Positions 8,675-18,772 are shown, counted from the first letter of the stretch. The stretch: DNA of 64,000 nucleotides from Lactiplantibacillus pingfangensis (GCF_005404945.1 NZ_BJDG01000003.1:62001-126000), one strand, 5' to 3'. Made by a program: numbers and translations. Notes: generated by a model not told the origin, from the letters alone.

Positions 8675-10543
8675 CTAGCGGGTTTTGACAGCATCGTAAT
8701 GTGAGCTGACATTACCATACCACCAGTGGCCGAGATGTTTTTGCATCCACGGAACGACCCAGAAGTCTAAGCCAAATGTCCGGCCGGAACCATTCATTAA
8801 AGCTAAGGCAGCGAAGATCATCCATAAGTTGACCCAGTAGAACATCCCTGACAAGCAGAAGACAACCACTAAGCCAATGGTGATGGCATTAGCTAACCAA
8901 GTGAAGAGGCCGAAGAAGATACATAAAGCAACGGCGATTTCCACACAAGTCATCAATTTCTGGAAGAAGAAGGCCATTTGCATGTTTGGAATGAAGACTT
9001 TCGTCACTGATTCGAACCAAGTTGGCATCTTGTCAAAGACGAGCAATGGGTCTTTACCATACATGTAAGACAAACTAAAGATCCCTTTAGCTGCCTTAGT
9101 GGTTGATTCACTAGCACCACTAGTTGCAGAAACTTGTAACCAAGAGAAGGAAGTTAAACGTAATTTGTCAACAAACCACGATTCCTTACCTTGAACCTTA
9201 GTCCAGCAATCCCACAGCCACATCGCGCCGTAGAAGAACCGAAGCGGTACACTCCACAAAACGTTACCCATCCGAGAGGTCCAACCGCGGAAAACGTTAC
9301 GACGGTTGCGAGTCCGGAAGAATTCGTGCATGAAGTACTGGAATAAATAATAGCCAGAGAAAATTTGAACATAATAGAGCCAGTTGATCGCGTGCTTTAA
9401 CAAGACCGCGATGAAACCAGAAACATTCCAGTTATCCAGTACTTGGGCAACGGCGTATTTAGAACCAATCGAGTCCACAGAAGCTTGATAAGCGCCATGG
9501 AACGGTTTGATTTCCTTATCAACATGATCAATGTTCTTGATAATTCCTTGAACGGCGGTAGCAGCCGTTTCTTCGGCACCTTGAACAATTTGTGGGACTG
9601 GCCGTGGTTGGCCGGGTTCTTGATAGCTTGTGGAGTCACCAGCCAAGAAGACGTTTTTAGCATCTTTAGCTTGCATGAATTCATTTGCAATCAAACGACC
9701 ACCACGAGGGTTGGTTTCCATCCCAAAGTTCTTAACGACACTGTTGGCACGAACCCCAGCAGTCCAAATCAAGGTATAGGTCGGAATGGCATCCTTTTCT
9801 TTCAAGGTCACATGATCTTCAAAGACTTCCGTAATCATGGAATTGGTCATAATATCAACGCCATGTTTCGTCATGTACTTCGCTGCTTTACCAGCTTGCG
9901 TCCGATTTAACATGTTGATGATCGTTGGAGCCGCTTCCACTAATTGAATGGTGATTTCACTAGGGTCAAGCTTGTTGTCCTTAGCTAACACATCTCGATA
10001 TTCAATTAATTCACCAACTAATTCGGAACCGGTAAACCCGGAACCACAGACGGTCAAAGTCAACATGGCTTTGCGTTTAGCTGGATCAAGTTCAGCCGCA
10101 CCGCGACGGATGATATCGGCTAAATGAGCACGTAAGGCCATCGCTTGTTCGAATGACCATAACTCAAAGCCGTGTTCTTTAACTCCGGGTGTCCCGAAGT
10201 CATTGGATTCGCCACCTAAACTAATTAACAGTTGATCGTATTGATAACTGCCGTGTTCAGTCGTGACGGTTTGTTTGTCCTTGTCGACTCCCGTAACTGT
10301 GTCAGTGACGAGGCGGACGTTCTTGCGACGAGAGAATAGCCGTTGCAAATCGTATTGGATATGCTCTGGTTCAACTCGTTCTGTCGCAACTTCATGTAAT
10401 TCGGTCATATACGTGAAGTACGAATGCCGGTCAATCAACGTGATTTCGACGTCGGCATTTTTCTTGAAATGCTTGGCCAATTTCTTTGTTGCGTAGACAC
10501 CGGCAAAACCCGCGCCGACAACGACAATATTTTTCTTTGCCAT
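8675..10543 (-). CDS. ndh2: type II NADH:quinone oxidoreductase with C-terminal membrane domain (Ndh2)
   Basis: Residues 1 to about 400 are a two-dinucleotide-fold flavoprotein: FAD-binding VVGAGFAGVYATKKL at 8-22, a second fold around TLTVCGSGFTGSEL, and VFLAGDSTS near the flavin. The remaining 220 residues contain several membrane segments with a DoxX-like character, an extension absent from ordinary Ndh (about 400 residues) and typical of EET-linked Ndh2. It would oxidize NADH and reduce demethylmenaquinone. A GGGAG site precedes the ATG. It heads the minus-strand EET operon and is divergent from pplA. Confidence 0.93.
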   Translation of the reverse strand: MAKKNIVVVGAGFAGVYATKKLAKHFKKNADVEITLIDRHSYFTYMTELHEVATERVEPEHIQYDLQRLFSRRKNVRLVTDTVTGVDKDKQTVTTEHGSYQYDQLLISLGGESNDFGTPGVKEHGFELWSFEQAMALRAHLADIIRRGAAELDPAKRKAMLTLTVCGSGFTGSELVGELIEYRDVLAKDNKLDPSEITIQLVEAAPTIINMLNRTQAGKAAKYMTKHGVDIMTNSMITEVFEDHVTLKEKDAIPTYTLIWTAGVRANSVVKNFGMETNPRGGRLIANEFMQAKDAKNVFLAGDSTSYQEPGQPRPVPQIVQGAEETAATAVQGIIKNIDHVDKEIKPFHGAYQASVDSIGSKYAVAQVLDNWNVSGFIAVLLKHAINWLYYVQIFSGYYLFQYFMHEFFRTRNRRNVFRGWTSRMGNVLWSVPLRFFYGAMWLWDCWTKVQGKESWFVDKLRLTSFSWLQVSATSGASESTTKAAKGIFSLSYMYGKDPLLVFDKMPTWFESVTKVFIPNMQMAFFFQKLMTCVEIAVALCIFFGLFTWLANAITIGLVVVFCLSGMFYWVNLWMIFAALALMNGSGRTFGLDFWVVPWMQKHLGHWWYGNVSSHYDAVKTR

Positions 10544-10597
10544 TGCGTAACAACTCCCTTGAATAAATAATGTAAAAAAATAATAATTCCACTTACA

Positions 10598-10626
10598 ATT
10601 ATATAAGTAATGTAAACGTTTGTCTA
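10598..10626 (-). promoter_or_regulatory. ndh2 operon promoter with embedded catabolite-response-like site
   Basis: On the minus strand TAGACA (10626-10621) and TATAAT (10603-10598) are spaced 17 bases apart. The sequence TGTAAACGTTTGTC at 10611-10624 lies within the promoter and matches most of the CcpA cre consensus. Binding there would block RNA polymerase, so carbon catabolite repression of the EET operon is a reasonable inference. Confidence 0.65.
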
Positions 10627-10684
10627 TGAATTATTGATTAGAATGCATAATTAATCACATTATGCTCAGCTGGAATTTTTGCGT

Positions 10685-10730
10685 TATAATAAAAGTATAG
10701 TAAAGCGCAACCAATGTGATAGTTATCGCA
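10685..10730 (+). promoter_or_regulatory. putative pplA -10 box and adjacent inverted repeat
   Basis: TATAAT at 10685-10690 is the best -10 box on the plus strand; no convincing -35 is visible at 16-18 bases. Downstream, TGTGATAGTTATCGCA at 10715-10730 resembles the TGTGA-N6-TCACA dyad of CRP/FNR-family regulators with one mismatch. Which regulator might use it is unknown. Confidence 0.4.
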
Positions 10731-10827
10731 TTTAATACTAATATTTTTATAATTCATATTGACTATGCTGATAATTAACGTTAAGATTAATGTGAATTTT
10801 CATACAAAAAGGTTAGGAGTGGGAAAT

Positions 10828-11712
10828 ATGAAGTTGAAGTCAGTTATTACAAGTGCATCAGTTGTTGCTATTTCAGCAATGGCATTCTCAGGTATTGGGG
10901 GCAGTTTCACAAGTTTAAATGCCTCAGCTAAGACAGCTAAGTTAACCGCCGGTAAAAAGATGAAAGCGGGTACTTACAAACTCGAAGAAAAGAACTACTC
11001 ACATGGTTACAAGACTAAGTTTAGTATTACCGTTAACAAGAAAGGTAAGATTACTAAGTCAAACTATGACCAAGTTAACAAGAAGGGCAAGTCAAAGGTT
11101 GATGACGCTTCATACAACAAACAGATGAAGAAAGTTTCAAAGACCAATCCTAAGACTTACGAACCTAAGTTGAACAAGGCCTTAGAAGGCGCGGCTGCTA
11201 CTGGTAACGTGGGGACTATTGACGTTGTTTCTGGTGCAACTGAATCATCAAAGACTTTCCAAAACTACGCACAACAATTAGTTCAAGCTGCACAAGCCGG
11301 CAAGAAGAGCACCATCAAGATTAACAATGGCGCTAAGATGAAAGACGGCACTTACAAATTGAACGAAAAGAACTACTCACATGGTTACAAGGTTACCTTC
11401 TCAATGACTGTTAAGGATAACAAGATCACCGCATCAAACTATGATCAAGTTAACAAGAATGGCAAGTCTAAGACTAAGGATGCTTCATACAACAAGCAAA
11501 TGAAGAAGATTGCTAAGACTGATCCTAAGACTTATACACCTGCTTTGAACAAGTCATTGGTTAAGAACAGTGACCCAACTAAGGTTGACGTTGTGACTGG
11601 TGCTACTGAATCATCCAATACCTTCGTATTGTATGCTGAACAACTTCAAAACGCTGCTCAAAATGGCAACACTAAGACAATCACAGTTGACAACATGGTC
11701 TTCTCTGACTAG
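10828..11712 (+). CDS. pplA: secreted flavoprotein with two FMN-binding domains (PplA-like)
   Basis: The 294-residue protein has a signal peptide (residues 1 to about 34, ending near NASAKT) and two near-identical FMN-binding domains, about 46-155 and 168-280. Each ends in a flavinylation motif: D132-x-x-S-G-A-T138 and D254-x-x-T-G-A-T260, where the last Thr would carry FMN attached by ApbE. In Listeria PplA shuttles electrons outside the membrane. The start is ATG 10828 with AGGAGTGGG upstream; the frame extends further upstream without support. Listeria PplA is a lipoprotein, but no cysteine occurs here; I23 sits where a lipobox Cys would be (FSGI). Confidence 0.9.
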   Translation: MKLKSVITSASVVAISAMAFSGIGGSFTSLNASAKTAKLTAGKKMKAGTYKLEEKNYSHGYKTKFSITVNKKGKITKSNYDQVNKKGKSKVDDASYNKQMKKVSKTNPKTYEPKLNKALEGAAATGNVGTIDVVSGATESSKTFQNYAQQLVQAAQAGKKSTIKINNGAKMKDGTYKLNEKNYSHGYKVTFSMTVKDNKITASNYDQVNKNGKSKTKDASYNKQMKKIAKTDPKTYTPALNKSLVKNSDPTKVDVVTGATESSNTFVLYAEQLQNAAQNGNTKTITVDNMVFSD

Positions 11713-11739
11713 CACTTATTACATTTAATTATTTTTTAG

Positions 11740-11775
11740 AGGCTTGAGGCGTATCTGTCTCAGGCCTTTTGTTTT
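11740..11775 (+). terminator. terminator after pplA
   Basis: AGGCTTGAG (11740-11748) pairs with CTCAGGCCT (11759-11767) with one G-U pair and is followed by TTTGTTTT. It separates pplA from apbE. A TATAAT at 11830-11835 could serve as the apbE -10 box. Confidence 0.8.
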
Positions 11776-11868
11776 CATTCAATGCCCGTTGCCCCACCGA
11801 AAATGACGGTCAACGGTGTGAAACTTTGGTATAATAACGATTGAAAATATTTAAGGGGAAGTCACATT

Positions 11869-12978
11869 ATGAAACTGAGAAAATGGATTCAGTTAGGATT
11901 GATTGTCGCATTGGTCGTGCCATTGACGGCCTGTGGTCAAAACAAGGCTAGCAAGCAGGCGAATAGTCGGCCTAAACCAACGAAAGTGGTGCAAACGCCG
12001 AGCGAAGATACGCAATTTATGATGGGAACCGTCGTAACCTTACGTGTTTATAATAAGGGTAAAGACAAGGTCGTCGATGGCGCCTTCAAGCTTTTGAAAA
12101 AGGAAGCTAAGGAAGTTACGACGAACGCCAAGGGTTCTGAAATCGACAAAGTTAACAATGCTGCGGGGGAACATCCCGTGGTTGTCAGCAAAGATGTCTA
12201 TCCAATTTTAAAAAAGGCTTACTACTATAGTAAGAACTCCAATGAGTCCTTTGATATGGCAATTGGGTCAATTACCCAGCTTTGGCGGATTGGTTTTTCG
12301 GACGCGCGGGTACCTAGTCAGTCGGAAATTGACACCAACGTTAAGTTAGTTGACTATACTAAGGTGAAGCTAAACGATAAGAAGCATTCGGTTTACTTAG
12401 AGAAGAAAGGCATGCAATTGGATCTTGGTGGTATCGCCAAAGGTTACATGACTGATCAAGTTCGAAATTACTTCCTAAATCACGGTGTTTCCACGGCTAT
12501 TATTGACTTAGGTGGGAATATTTACGTGATGGGTGACAGCCCTAAAGGGACTAAATCCGGCAATTGGACTGTCGGGATTCAAGATCCTAAGCAATCGCGG
12601 GGGACTTCAATTGGGTCATTACCAGCGAAAAACATGTCAATCGTGACCTCTGGGATTTATGAACGTTTCCTGAGAAAAAATGGGAAAGTCTACAGTCACT
12701 TAATGGACCCTAAGACCGGTGCGCCATTCCAGAACAATTTAATGGGTGTGTCGATTGTTTCGAAACAGTCAACGGATGGTGACGGGTTATCGACCGCCAC
12801 TTTTGATAAAGGGTTAAAAGACGGCATGAAATATATTAACGGTAAAGCCGACGAAGGCGTTGGAGCCATCTTTATCACTAAAGATAAAAAAGTTTACGTG
12901 TCGAATAATTTGAAGAAAAAGTTCTCGCTATTTAGTGATACGGGCTATTCGTATGGACCAGCGAGTGATTTGAAATAG
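11869..12978 (+). CDS. apbE: FAD:protein FMN transferase (ApbE family), lipoprotein
   Basis: ApbE enzymes split FAD and attach FMN to a threonine of target proteins outside the cytoplasmic membrane. The N-terminus is a lipoprotein signal peptide with lipobox LTAC (C22). The catalytic domain starts at FMMGTVVTLRVY and includes DLGGIAKGYMTD and a C-terminal HLMDPKTGAP region, both family hallmarks. At 369 residues the length is normal. It lies directly after pplA, whose two flavinylation motifs are its probable substrate. Confidence 0.93.
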   Translation: MKLRKWIQLGLIVALVVPLTACGQNKASKQANSRPKPTKVVQTPSEDTQFMMGTVVTLRVYNKGKDKVVDGAFKLLKKEAKEVTTNAKGSEIDKVNNAAGEHPVVVSKDVYPILKKAYYYSKNSNESFDMAIGSITQLWRIGFSDARVPSQSEIDTNVKLVDYTKVKLNDKKHSVYLEKKGMQLDLGGIAKGYMTDQVRNYFLNHGVSTAIIDLGGNIYVMGDSPKGTKSGNWTVGIQDPKQSRGTSIGSLPAKNMSIVTSGIYERFLRKNGKVYSHLMDPKTGAPFQNNLMGVSIVSKQSTDGDGLSTATFDKGLKDGMKYINGKADEGVGAIFITKDKKVYVSNNLKKKFSLFSDTGYSYGPASDLK

Positions 12979-13046
12979 TTTAAGTTATCGTCGCGGTTGA
13001 ATGTGATATGATTAGAACCATAAAATTATGGAAATGAGGGACGACG

Positions 13047-13889
13047 GTGAGTCAGATTATTGACGTTGCACATTTAAATTATCGTTACCCGCAACAGTCG
13101 GCGGATGACTTAACGTTAAAAGATATATCGTTTTCGGTGGCGGATGGCGAATGGGTGGCAATTGTCGGCCATAACGGCTCCGGTAAATCCACGTTGGCGA
13201 AAAATATCAATGGGTTATTGGCCCCCGTTTCCGGAACGGTGACGGTGGATGGTCAAGTCTTATCCGAAAAGACCGTCTGGGATATTCGTAAAAAGATCGG
13301 CATGGTCTTTCAAAATCCTGACAATCAATTTGTCGGAGCAACGGTCGAAGATGATGTGGCTTTCAGCTTGGAAAACCAAGGGGTGCCGCGCGATGAGATG
13401 TTGACGCGGGTTCATGATGCCTTGGCACAAGTTAGTATGGCCGAATTTGCGACTCGTGAACCGGCGCGCTTATCAGGTGGGCAAAAGCAACGGGTCGCCT
13501 TAGCCGGGATGATTGCGGCCCGACCACGAATTCTCATTTTGGATGAGGCCACGTCGATGCTTGATCCGCAAGGCCGTTACGAAGTGCTACAAACGATTCA
13601 GCAGATGAAGGCCAGCTCAGATTTGACGGTATTATCCATCACACATGATATTGATGAGGCTGCGAGTGCCAATCGGGTGTTAGTGGTTAATGATGGGCAA
13701 TTAGTTGAAGAAGGGCAACCGGCTGAGATTTTTCAGCACGGGCCAGCTTTGATTAAAATGGGACTCGATATGCCGTACGCTGAGCGACTGAAGGCCGCAT
13801 TAAAACGCCAAGGCGTTCAAGTTCCAGCTGAATACTTAACGGAGAAAGGGATGGCAGACTGGTTATGGCAATTGATTTCAAACAAGTAG
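13047..13889 (+). CDS. ecfA1: ECF transporter ATPase EcfA1
   Basis: One of two ATPases of the energy-coupling factor module that powers several vitamin-uptake S components. Walker [10 protein letters not shown] is at 41-49, signature LSGGQKQR, Walker B ILILDEAT and a switch histidine in SITHD follow. 280 residues. The start is GTG at 13047 with GAGGGACGAC upstream. It overlaps ecfA2 by 25 bases, so translation of the two is coupled. Confidence 0.95.
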   Translation: MSQIIDVAHLNYRYPQQSADDLTLKDISFSVADGEWVAIVGHNGSGKSTLAKNINGLLAPVSGTVTVDGQVLSEKTVWDIRKKIGMVFQNPDNQFVGATVEDDVAFSLENQGVPRDEMLTRVHDALAQVSMAEFATREPARLSGGQKQRVALAGMIAARPRILILDEATSMLDPQGRYEVLQTIQQMKASSDLTVLSITHDIDEAASANRVLVVNDGQLVEEGQPAEIFQHGPALIKMGLDMPYAERLKAALKRQGVQVPAEYLTEKGMADWLWQLISNK

Positions 13890-14752
13890 ATTTTACTTAC
13901 CAACCGGGCACCCCTTTTGAAACGAAGGCGTTAACCGATATTAATGTGACCATTCCAGATGGGTCCTATACGGCACTGATTGGCCACACCGGTAGCGGTA
14001 AATCCACGTTATTACAACATTTGAATGCGTTACTTAAACCGACGAGTGGCACCGTGACCATTGGTGATCGAGTGATTACGCCGACTACCAGCAATAAAGA
14101 TTTGAAATCATTGCGCCAACAAGTTGGGATCGTGTTTCAGTTTCCTGAAAACCAGTTATTTGAAGAAACGGTTGTGAAGGACATTGCCTTTGGCCCACAA
14201 AATTTTGGCGTTAATGAGGCGGATGCACTAAAAACTGCCGAAAAGATGTTGACCCTAGTTGGGTTAGATGACTCGCTATTAGAGCGGTCACCATTCGACC
14301 TTTCTGGCGGTCAAATGCGTCGCGTCGCAATCGCGGGCGTCCTAGCGATGCAGCCTAAAATTTTGGTGTTGGACGAACCCACTGCTGGCTTAGATCCTCA
14401 GGGACGGTTAGACATGATGGAGATGTTTGCGCGGTTACGGCAAGAGCAAAACCTCACGGTAGTCCTGGTGACCCATCAAATGGACGATGTTGCCAATTAT
14501 GCGGATCATGTGATTGTGATGGACCAAGGGCGCGTCGTTAAGACGGGGACGCCACAAGAGATTTTTAAGGACCCAGCGTGGTTGGTTGACCATCAATTGG
14601 GATTACCAAAGACCACGGCATTTGCGCAACAATTAATGGCCAGGGGCTTGCACTTTGATCCGGTACCATTAACTGAAGACCAATTGGCGGCGGCTTTAGT
14701 CCAACAATTGCCAGCGACCGTGTTTGGGGGTGCTGAATCCCATGATGAATAA
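13865..14752 (+). CDS. ecfA2: ECF transporter ATPase EcfA2
   Basis: The second ATPase of the ECF module. It has Walker [11 protein letters not shown]-loop [13 protein letters not shown], signature [13 protein letters not shown] and Walker [14 protein letters not shown]. 295 residues, a usual length. The gene overlaps both ecfA1 and ecfT, consistent with one transcript making the A1-A2-T complex. A possible S component is encoded at 29370. Confidence 0.95.
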   Translation: MAIDFKQVDFTYQPGTPFETKALTDINVTIPDGSYTALIGHTGSGKSTLLQHLNALLKPTSGTVTIGDRVITPTTSNKDLKSLRQQVGIVFQFPENQLFEETVVKDIAFGPQNFGVNEADALKTAEKMLTLVGLDDSLLERSPFDLSGGQMRRVAIAGVLAMQPKILVLDEPTAGLDPQGRLDMMEMFARLRQEQNLTVVLVTHQMDDVANYADHVIVMDQGRVVKTGTPQEIFKDPAWLVDHQLGLPKTTAFAQQLMARGLHFDPVPLTEDQLAAALVQQLPATVFGGAESHDE

Positions 14753-15542
14753 ACTGATTTTTGGACGCTATATTCCAGGGGACTCGGTCATCCATCATAT
14801 GGATCCTCGTGCGAAGTTATTACTGAGTTTTTATTTTATCGGAATTATTTTCATTGCGAATAATTGGCTCACTTATGTTATTTTATTTGCCTTCACCATA
14901 CTGGCAATTAAGCTATCTGGGGTTAAATGGTCGTTTTTCATCAATGGCGTTAAGCCGTTGATCTGGCTAATTTTATTCACCGTGATTTTACAAGTGCTTT
15001 TTAGCGGTAGTGGTGGTCACGTTTACTTCAAATGGGGGATTATCACGATTAGCCAATTAGGGCTAGTCAACGGGATTTATATATTCTGTCGTTTCGTGTT
15101 GATCATTTTTATGTCGACACTCTTAACGTTAACGACCCCACCATTGGAATTATCCGATGCCATTGAATATATTTTGATGCCGTTAAAAGTTGTGCATTTT
15201 CCCGTCTATGAAGTTGCGCTGATGTTGTCCATTGCGTTGCGATTCGTGCCAACGCTAATGGATGAAACTGAAAAAATTATGAATGCGCAGCGAGCCCGTG
15301 GTGTCGATTTTGGTGAAGGTAATATCTTCCAGCAAATGCGGGCCATTGTGCCGTTGCTCATCCCATTATTTGTGAGTTCTTTCAATCGTGCCGAAGATTT
15401 GGCGACAGCGATGGAAGCACGTGGGTATCAGGGCGGTGAAGGTCGCAGTAAGTACCGAATTTTGAAATGGCAAGCACGTGACAGCTGGGCAACTGTCAGC
15501 TTTGTTGCTTTGACGATTGTGTTAGTGTTGTGTCGTGCATAA
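14742..15542 (+). CDS. ecfT: ECF transporter transmembrane subunit EcfT
   Basis: EcfT is the membrane scaffold linking the two ATPases to interchangeable S components. The protein begins [23 protein letters not shown], typical for lactobacilli, has several membrane helices, and two coupling-helix motifs with Ala-Arg-Gly (AQRARGVDF and [10 protein letters not shown]). The start is ATG 14742 with GGGGGTG nine bases upstream inside ecfA2; a TTG at 14724 is possible but lacks a site. 266 residues. Confidence 0.93.
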   Translation: MMNKLIFGRYIPGDSVIHHMDPRAKLLLSFYFIGIIFIANNWLTYVILFAFTILAIKLSGVKWSFFINGVKPLIWLILFTVILQVLFSGSGGHVYFKWGIITISQLGLVNGIYIFCRFVLIIFMSTLLTLTTPPLELSDAIEYILMPLKVVHFPVYEVALMLSIALRFVPTLMDETEKIMNAQRARGVDFGEGNIFQQMRAIVPLLIPLFVSSFNRAEDLATAMEARGYQGGEGRSKYRILKWQARDSWATVSFVALTIVLVLCRA

Positions 15543-15550
15543 GGTTTTAA

Positions 15551-15574
15551 GGCGGGCAAGTTTGCCGCCTTTTT
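15551..15574 (+). terminator. terminator between ecfT and truA
   Basis: GGCGGGCAA pairs with TTGCCGCC (one bulged G) around a very short loop, followed by TTTTT. It fills most of the 54-base gap, so truA expression may depend on read-through. Confidence 0.7.
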
Positions 15575-15596
15575 AGGTTAATGGAGGAATTTGTGA

Positions 15597-16382
15597 GTGG
15601 TTACGAGATATAAAATTACTTTGGCGTATGATGGCACTAATTTTGCCGGCTTTCAACGCCAACCCCACCAGCGGACCGTCGAGCAAGTGCTCACGAAAGC
15701 GGTCAATAAGATGGCTAAAGATCCCGACCAGCCGGTGATTATCTACGGTGCAGGGCGAACGGATGCCGGGGTGCATGCGTTTGGTCAAGTGGTCCATTTT
15801 GATTTGCCAACTGCCATCAATCCTGAAGGGGTCCGTCGCGGCCTGAATAGTTTGTTACCAGTAGATACGTTGGTGAAAAAAGTCGAGTGCGTGCCCCTTG
15901 ATTTTCACGCCCGATATGATACAGTTGGTAAGCGTTATTGGTACCGGGCGTATCAAAATGAGTTCGTTGATCCGTTCTTGCGGAACTACACGGGCCATTT
16001 TAAGTTTACGGCCGATATTGAACGCATTCAGCGAGCCATTCCAGCTTTAGTTGGCAAACATGATTTCACGACCTTTGTGGCCTCAGGGTCGCAGGCACAC
16101 GACCATGTGCGGGAGATTTATTCCGCCAAGGCTTGGGCGCTTGATGATGGTGAGATCCAGTTTGAATTTTGTGGCAGTGGTTTTTTATATAATCAGGTGC
16201 GTATCATGGTTGCCGTGCTCATGGAAATTGGGCAAGGTCGGCGTGAGGTTGACTGCATTCCGCAGTTGATTGCTGCCAAGAATCGGGCGCAAGCTCGGGG
16301 CACGGCGCCGGCATCTGGACTGTATATGAAAAAGGTGTATTATGACCAAGCTGAGTTACAGGCGGACTTAAAAACTTATTGA
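15597..16382 (+). CDS. truA: tRNA pseudouridine(38-40) synthase
   Basis: TruA converts uridines 38-40 of the tRNA anticodon stem to pseudouridine. The motif [11 protein letters not shown] contains the catalytic Asp (D56), and [20 protein letters not shown] is the conserved C-terminal region. 261 residues. The start is GTG at 15597 preceded by GGAGG. It lies in the usual ecfT-truA-rplM order. Confidence 0.95.
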   Translation: MVTRYKITLAYDGTNFAGFQRQPHQRTVEQVLTKAVNKMAKDPDQPVIIYGAGRTDAGVHAFGQVVHFDLPTAINPEGVRRGLNSLLPVDTLVKKVECVPLDFHARYDTVGKRYWYRAYQNEFVDPFLRNYTGHFKFTADIERIQRAIPALVGKHDFTTFVASGSQAHDHVREIYSAKAWALDDGEIQFEFCGSGFLYNQVRIMVAVLMEIGQGRREVDCIPQLIAAKNRAQARGTAPASGLYMKKVYYDQAELQADLKTY

Positions 16383-16489
16383 CTTCTCGGGCTAAATTAG
16401 GTAAACTAATCGTTGGTATTGTTTGCCCCACGATAAGCCCCGGAAATCTTATTGAGTGTCAAGCAAAACAGAAAATGGAGGAACACAAC

Positions 16490-16933
16490 GTGCGTACAAC
16501 ATATATGGCTAAACCAGGTGAAATTGATCGTAAATGGTATGTAGTTGATGCAACTGATCTACCTTTAGGTCGTTTATCAACTGTCGTTGCATCAATCTTA
16601 CGTGGTAAGAACAAACCAACATTCACACCTAATGTGGATACTGGTGACAACGTAATTGTAATTAATGCAAGTAAGATTGCTTTAACTGGTAAGAAGGCAG
16701 AACGGAAGATTTATTATCACCATACTGCCTATGCTGGTGGTCTAAAGGAACGGACTGCCGGTGACTTCCGTGAAAAGGAACCCGAAAAATTAATTGAAAC
16801 TTCAGTTAAGGGTATGCTTCCTCACAACTCTTTGGGTCATAAAATGGGCTTGAAGTTGCATGTTTATGCTGGTGCAGAACATACGCAACAAGCGCAAAAG
16901 CCTGAAGTTTTGGACATCACTAACTTAATCTAA
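16490..16933 (+). CDS. rplM: 50S ribosomal protein L13
   Basis: L13 is an early-assembly large-subunit protein. The 147-residue product begins [20 protein letters not shown] and includes [17 protein letters not shown] and [20 protein letters not shown]. The true start is GTG at 16490 with TGGAGG eight bases upstream; the frame stays open back to 16379 but that part is not L13. The 107-base leader has a possible stem (ATCGT...ACGAT, about 16409-16435), which might be an autoregulatory leader; support is weak. Confidence 0.96.
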   Translation: MRTTYMAKPGEIDRKWYVVDATDLPLGRLSTVVASILRGKNKPTFTPNVDTGDNVIVINASKIALTGKKAERKIYYHHTAYAGGLKERTAGDFREKEPEKLIETSVKGMLPHNSLGHKMGLKLHVYAGAEHTQQAQKPEVLDITNLI

Positions 16934-16946
16934 GGAGGAAACTACA

Positions 16947-17339
16947 TTGGCTCAAGTACAATATCGCGGCACAGGCCGTCGTAAAGATTCAGTCGCCCGC
17001 GTACGTTTAGTACCAGGTTCTGGTAAGATTGTTATGAATGATAAGTCTGTTGAAGACTATATTCCATTTGCAGATATTCGCAAGGAATTGTTACAACCAT
17101 TCGAAGTAACTGAAACAACTGATCAATATGATGTTTTAGTTAACGTTATCGGTGGTGGGTTCCACGGCCAAGCCGGCGCAACTCGTCATGGTATCGCTCG
17201 GGCATTGCTTGAAGTTGACCCAGATTTCCGCGGTCCTTTGAAGCGCGCAGGTCTTTTGACTCGTGACGCTCGTATGAAGGAACGTAAGAAGCCAGGTTTG
17301 AAGAAAGCCCGGAAAGCTTCACAATTCTCAAAGCGTTAG
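16947..17339 (+). CDS. rpsI: 30S ribosomal protein S9
   Basis: S9 reaches the P site through its basic C-terminal tail, here [17 protein letters not shown]. The 130-residue product starts at TTG 16947 ([20 protein letters not shown]), preceded by AAGGAGG. It follows rplM by 13 bases, the universal pair. Confidence 0.96.
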   Translation: MAQVQYRGTGRRKDSVARVRLVPGSGKIVMNDKSVEDYIPFADIRKELLQPFEVTETTDQYDVLVNVIGGGFHGQAGATRHGIARALLEVDPDFRGPLKRAGLLTRDARMKERKKPGLKKARKASQFSKR

Positions 17340-17370
17340 TATTTTTAGAAAAAGCGTTGTTACATCAACA

Positions 17371-17420
17371 TTTTCTGAATCCAAAAAGAGCACTCATCCA
17401 TTTGGAGGGGTGCTTTTTTT
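17371..17420 (+). terminator. rpsI terminator, left copy of a duplicated sequence
   Basis: GCACTCATCC pairs with GGAGGGGTGC around ATTT (one A-G mismatch), followed by eight T. The stretch from TTTTCTGAATCC through the T run recurs at 18773-18820 with only a few changes, on the other side of the acyltransferase gene. Confidence 0.88.
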
Positions 17421-17592
17421 TCGAGATGAAGTGCAAGGTATTAAGTGTTGATATGCGGGGAGCGTAAGGCACCGTAAATTTTAGTAATATAAATAGTGTT
17501 GATTTTGGAAATACACTTTTGATTTTTTGACCCTAGACAATACCATGGTTATTGTTTGCTGAGATTGTTAAATGTGGTCAGGTGGAGGAAAA

Positions 17593-18671
17593 ATGAAGAA
17601 TGTTGAATTAAGTGGGCGTAACGGGGTCAATCATCGAGTCATTTATCTCGATCTTATTCGAGTGATTGGCTGTCTGATGGTTGTTTTGACACATGTGACT
17701 GCAAAGATGATGGATTTTCCGGTCAAAAGTGCAATTTGGCCATTGGCAAATATTTTGAATGGGTGCACTCGTGCCGCAGTGCCACTATTTTTGATGATTA
17801 GTGGTGCACTGTTTTTAAATCCCAACAAAAATATAACCATACAAAAGATTATCAAAAAATATGTACCTAAACTTGGTGTGACCTTAATTTTATGGAATTG
17901 TATCTATGCATTAATCGAATGGGCCATTACACGAAATCTAGCGATAACGTTGCATACATTAATACTTGGTGCATTTCATTTATGGTTTCTTTACGTTACG
18001 ATTGGTTGCTACCTGGTTGCTACCTGGTTGCACCACTACTTCGGCCGATAGTGACCAACATGAAATTAATGTGGTGGGCATTAGGTCTAGGTGGACTTTT
18101 CACAGTTTTGCCTGTTACCATACAGGAATTTTTGCGACCAGATAACGTGTTGCTGAGTTTAATTCATGCGTTCCAGGTTAATTTAATGTCGGGATTTGTA
18201 TTTTATTTTGTGCTGGGATATGCATTGACGCAATTATCTATTAATACAGCAAAAATGTGGCTTGCAGGTGTGGGGGCATTTATCGGTACAGTCGTAATTA
18301 TTATTGGGACTGAAAGCCAGTCCATAGTTGCAGGTCATTTGAATCAGGCATTTCAGGCTAATGTTAATTTATGGATTATGCTTCAAGCAAGCGGATTATT
18401 TTTAATTATTCGTGGGTTGAAACTAACAAAGTTATCAAAAACGCTTAAGCTAATTAGCGAACTTTCATTACCAATTTATTTAGTACATCCGATTTTTTTG
18501 GGTGCCATATTAAAACTTCACTTGCTTAAACCAGATGCACTACACTTGTTGGTGGCATATGTATTGGTATTTATGGGCGCTACGGTCTTTGCATGGTGTT
18601 ATCAAGGTATTTTAAGATGGCTACGTAGCTATTTCAGGCCGACTGTTACCAGACAGTACAGTCAGGATTAG
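17593..18671 (+). pseudogene. acyltransferase-3 family membrane protein, frameshifted by an 11-bp tandem duplication
   Basis: The first frame (17593-18051) begins MKNVELSGRNG and includes YLDLIRVIGCLMVVLTHV and the Arg/Ser-containing LFLMISGALFL typical of OatA-like acyltransferase-3 proteins. The second frame continues the protein from about 18025 to 18671 with more membrane helices and a YLVHPIFLG end. The break lies in a tandem duplication of GGTTGCTACCT (18004-18014 and 18015-18025). Removing one unit restores TIGCYLVAPLLRPIVTN. A good GGAGG site precedes the ATG. Reversion by slippage is possible, so it may be a switchable gene rather than a dead one. Substrate unknown. Confidence 0.85.
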
Positions 18672-18772
18672 TTTCGACAATTTGTGACTTTTGTGATGAA
18701 ATGAATATTTGAGAAAGAAGGCTGGGTGCTAATCATTTGGTATCAATGCCGAGTAATTGGTGCTCACCTTTA

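Noticed and set aside
16383-16489. L13 leader regulatory RNA before rplM
   Set aside because: Only one short imperfect stem is visible and I could not match it to the known leader structure; mentioned in the rplM entry but not called.
16379-16489. N-terminal extension of L13 to 16379
   Set aside because: The extension is not L13-like and the GTG at 16490 has the proper binding site.
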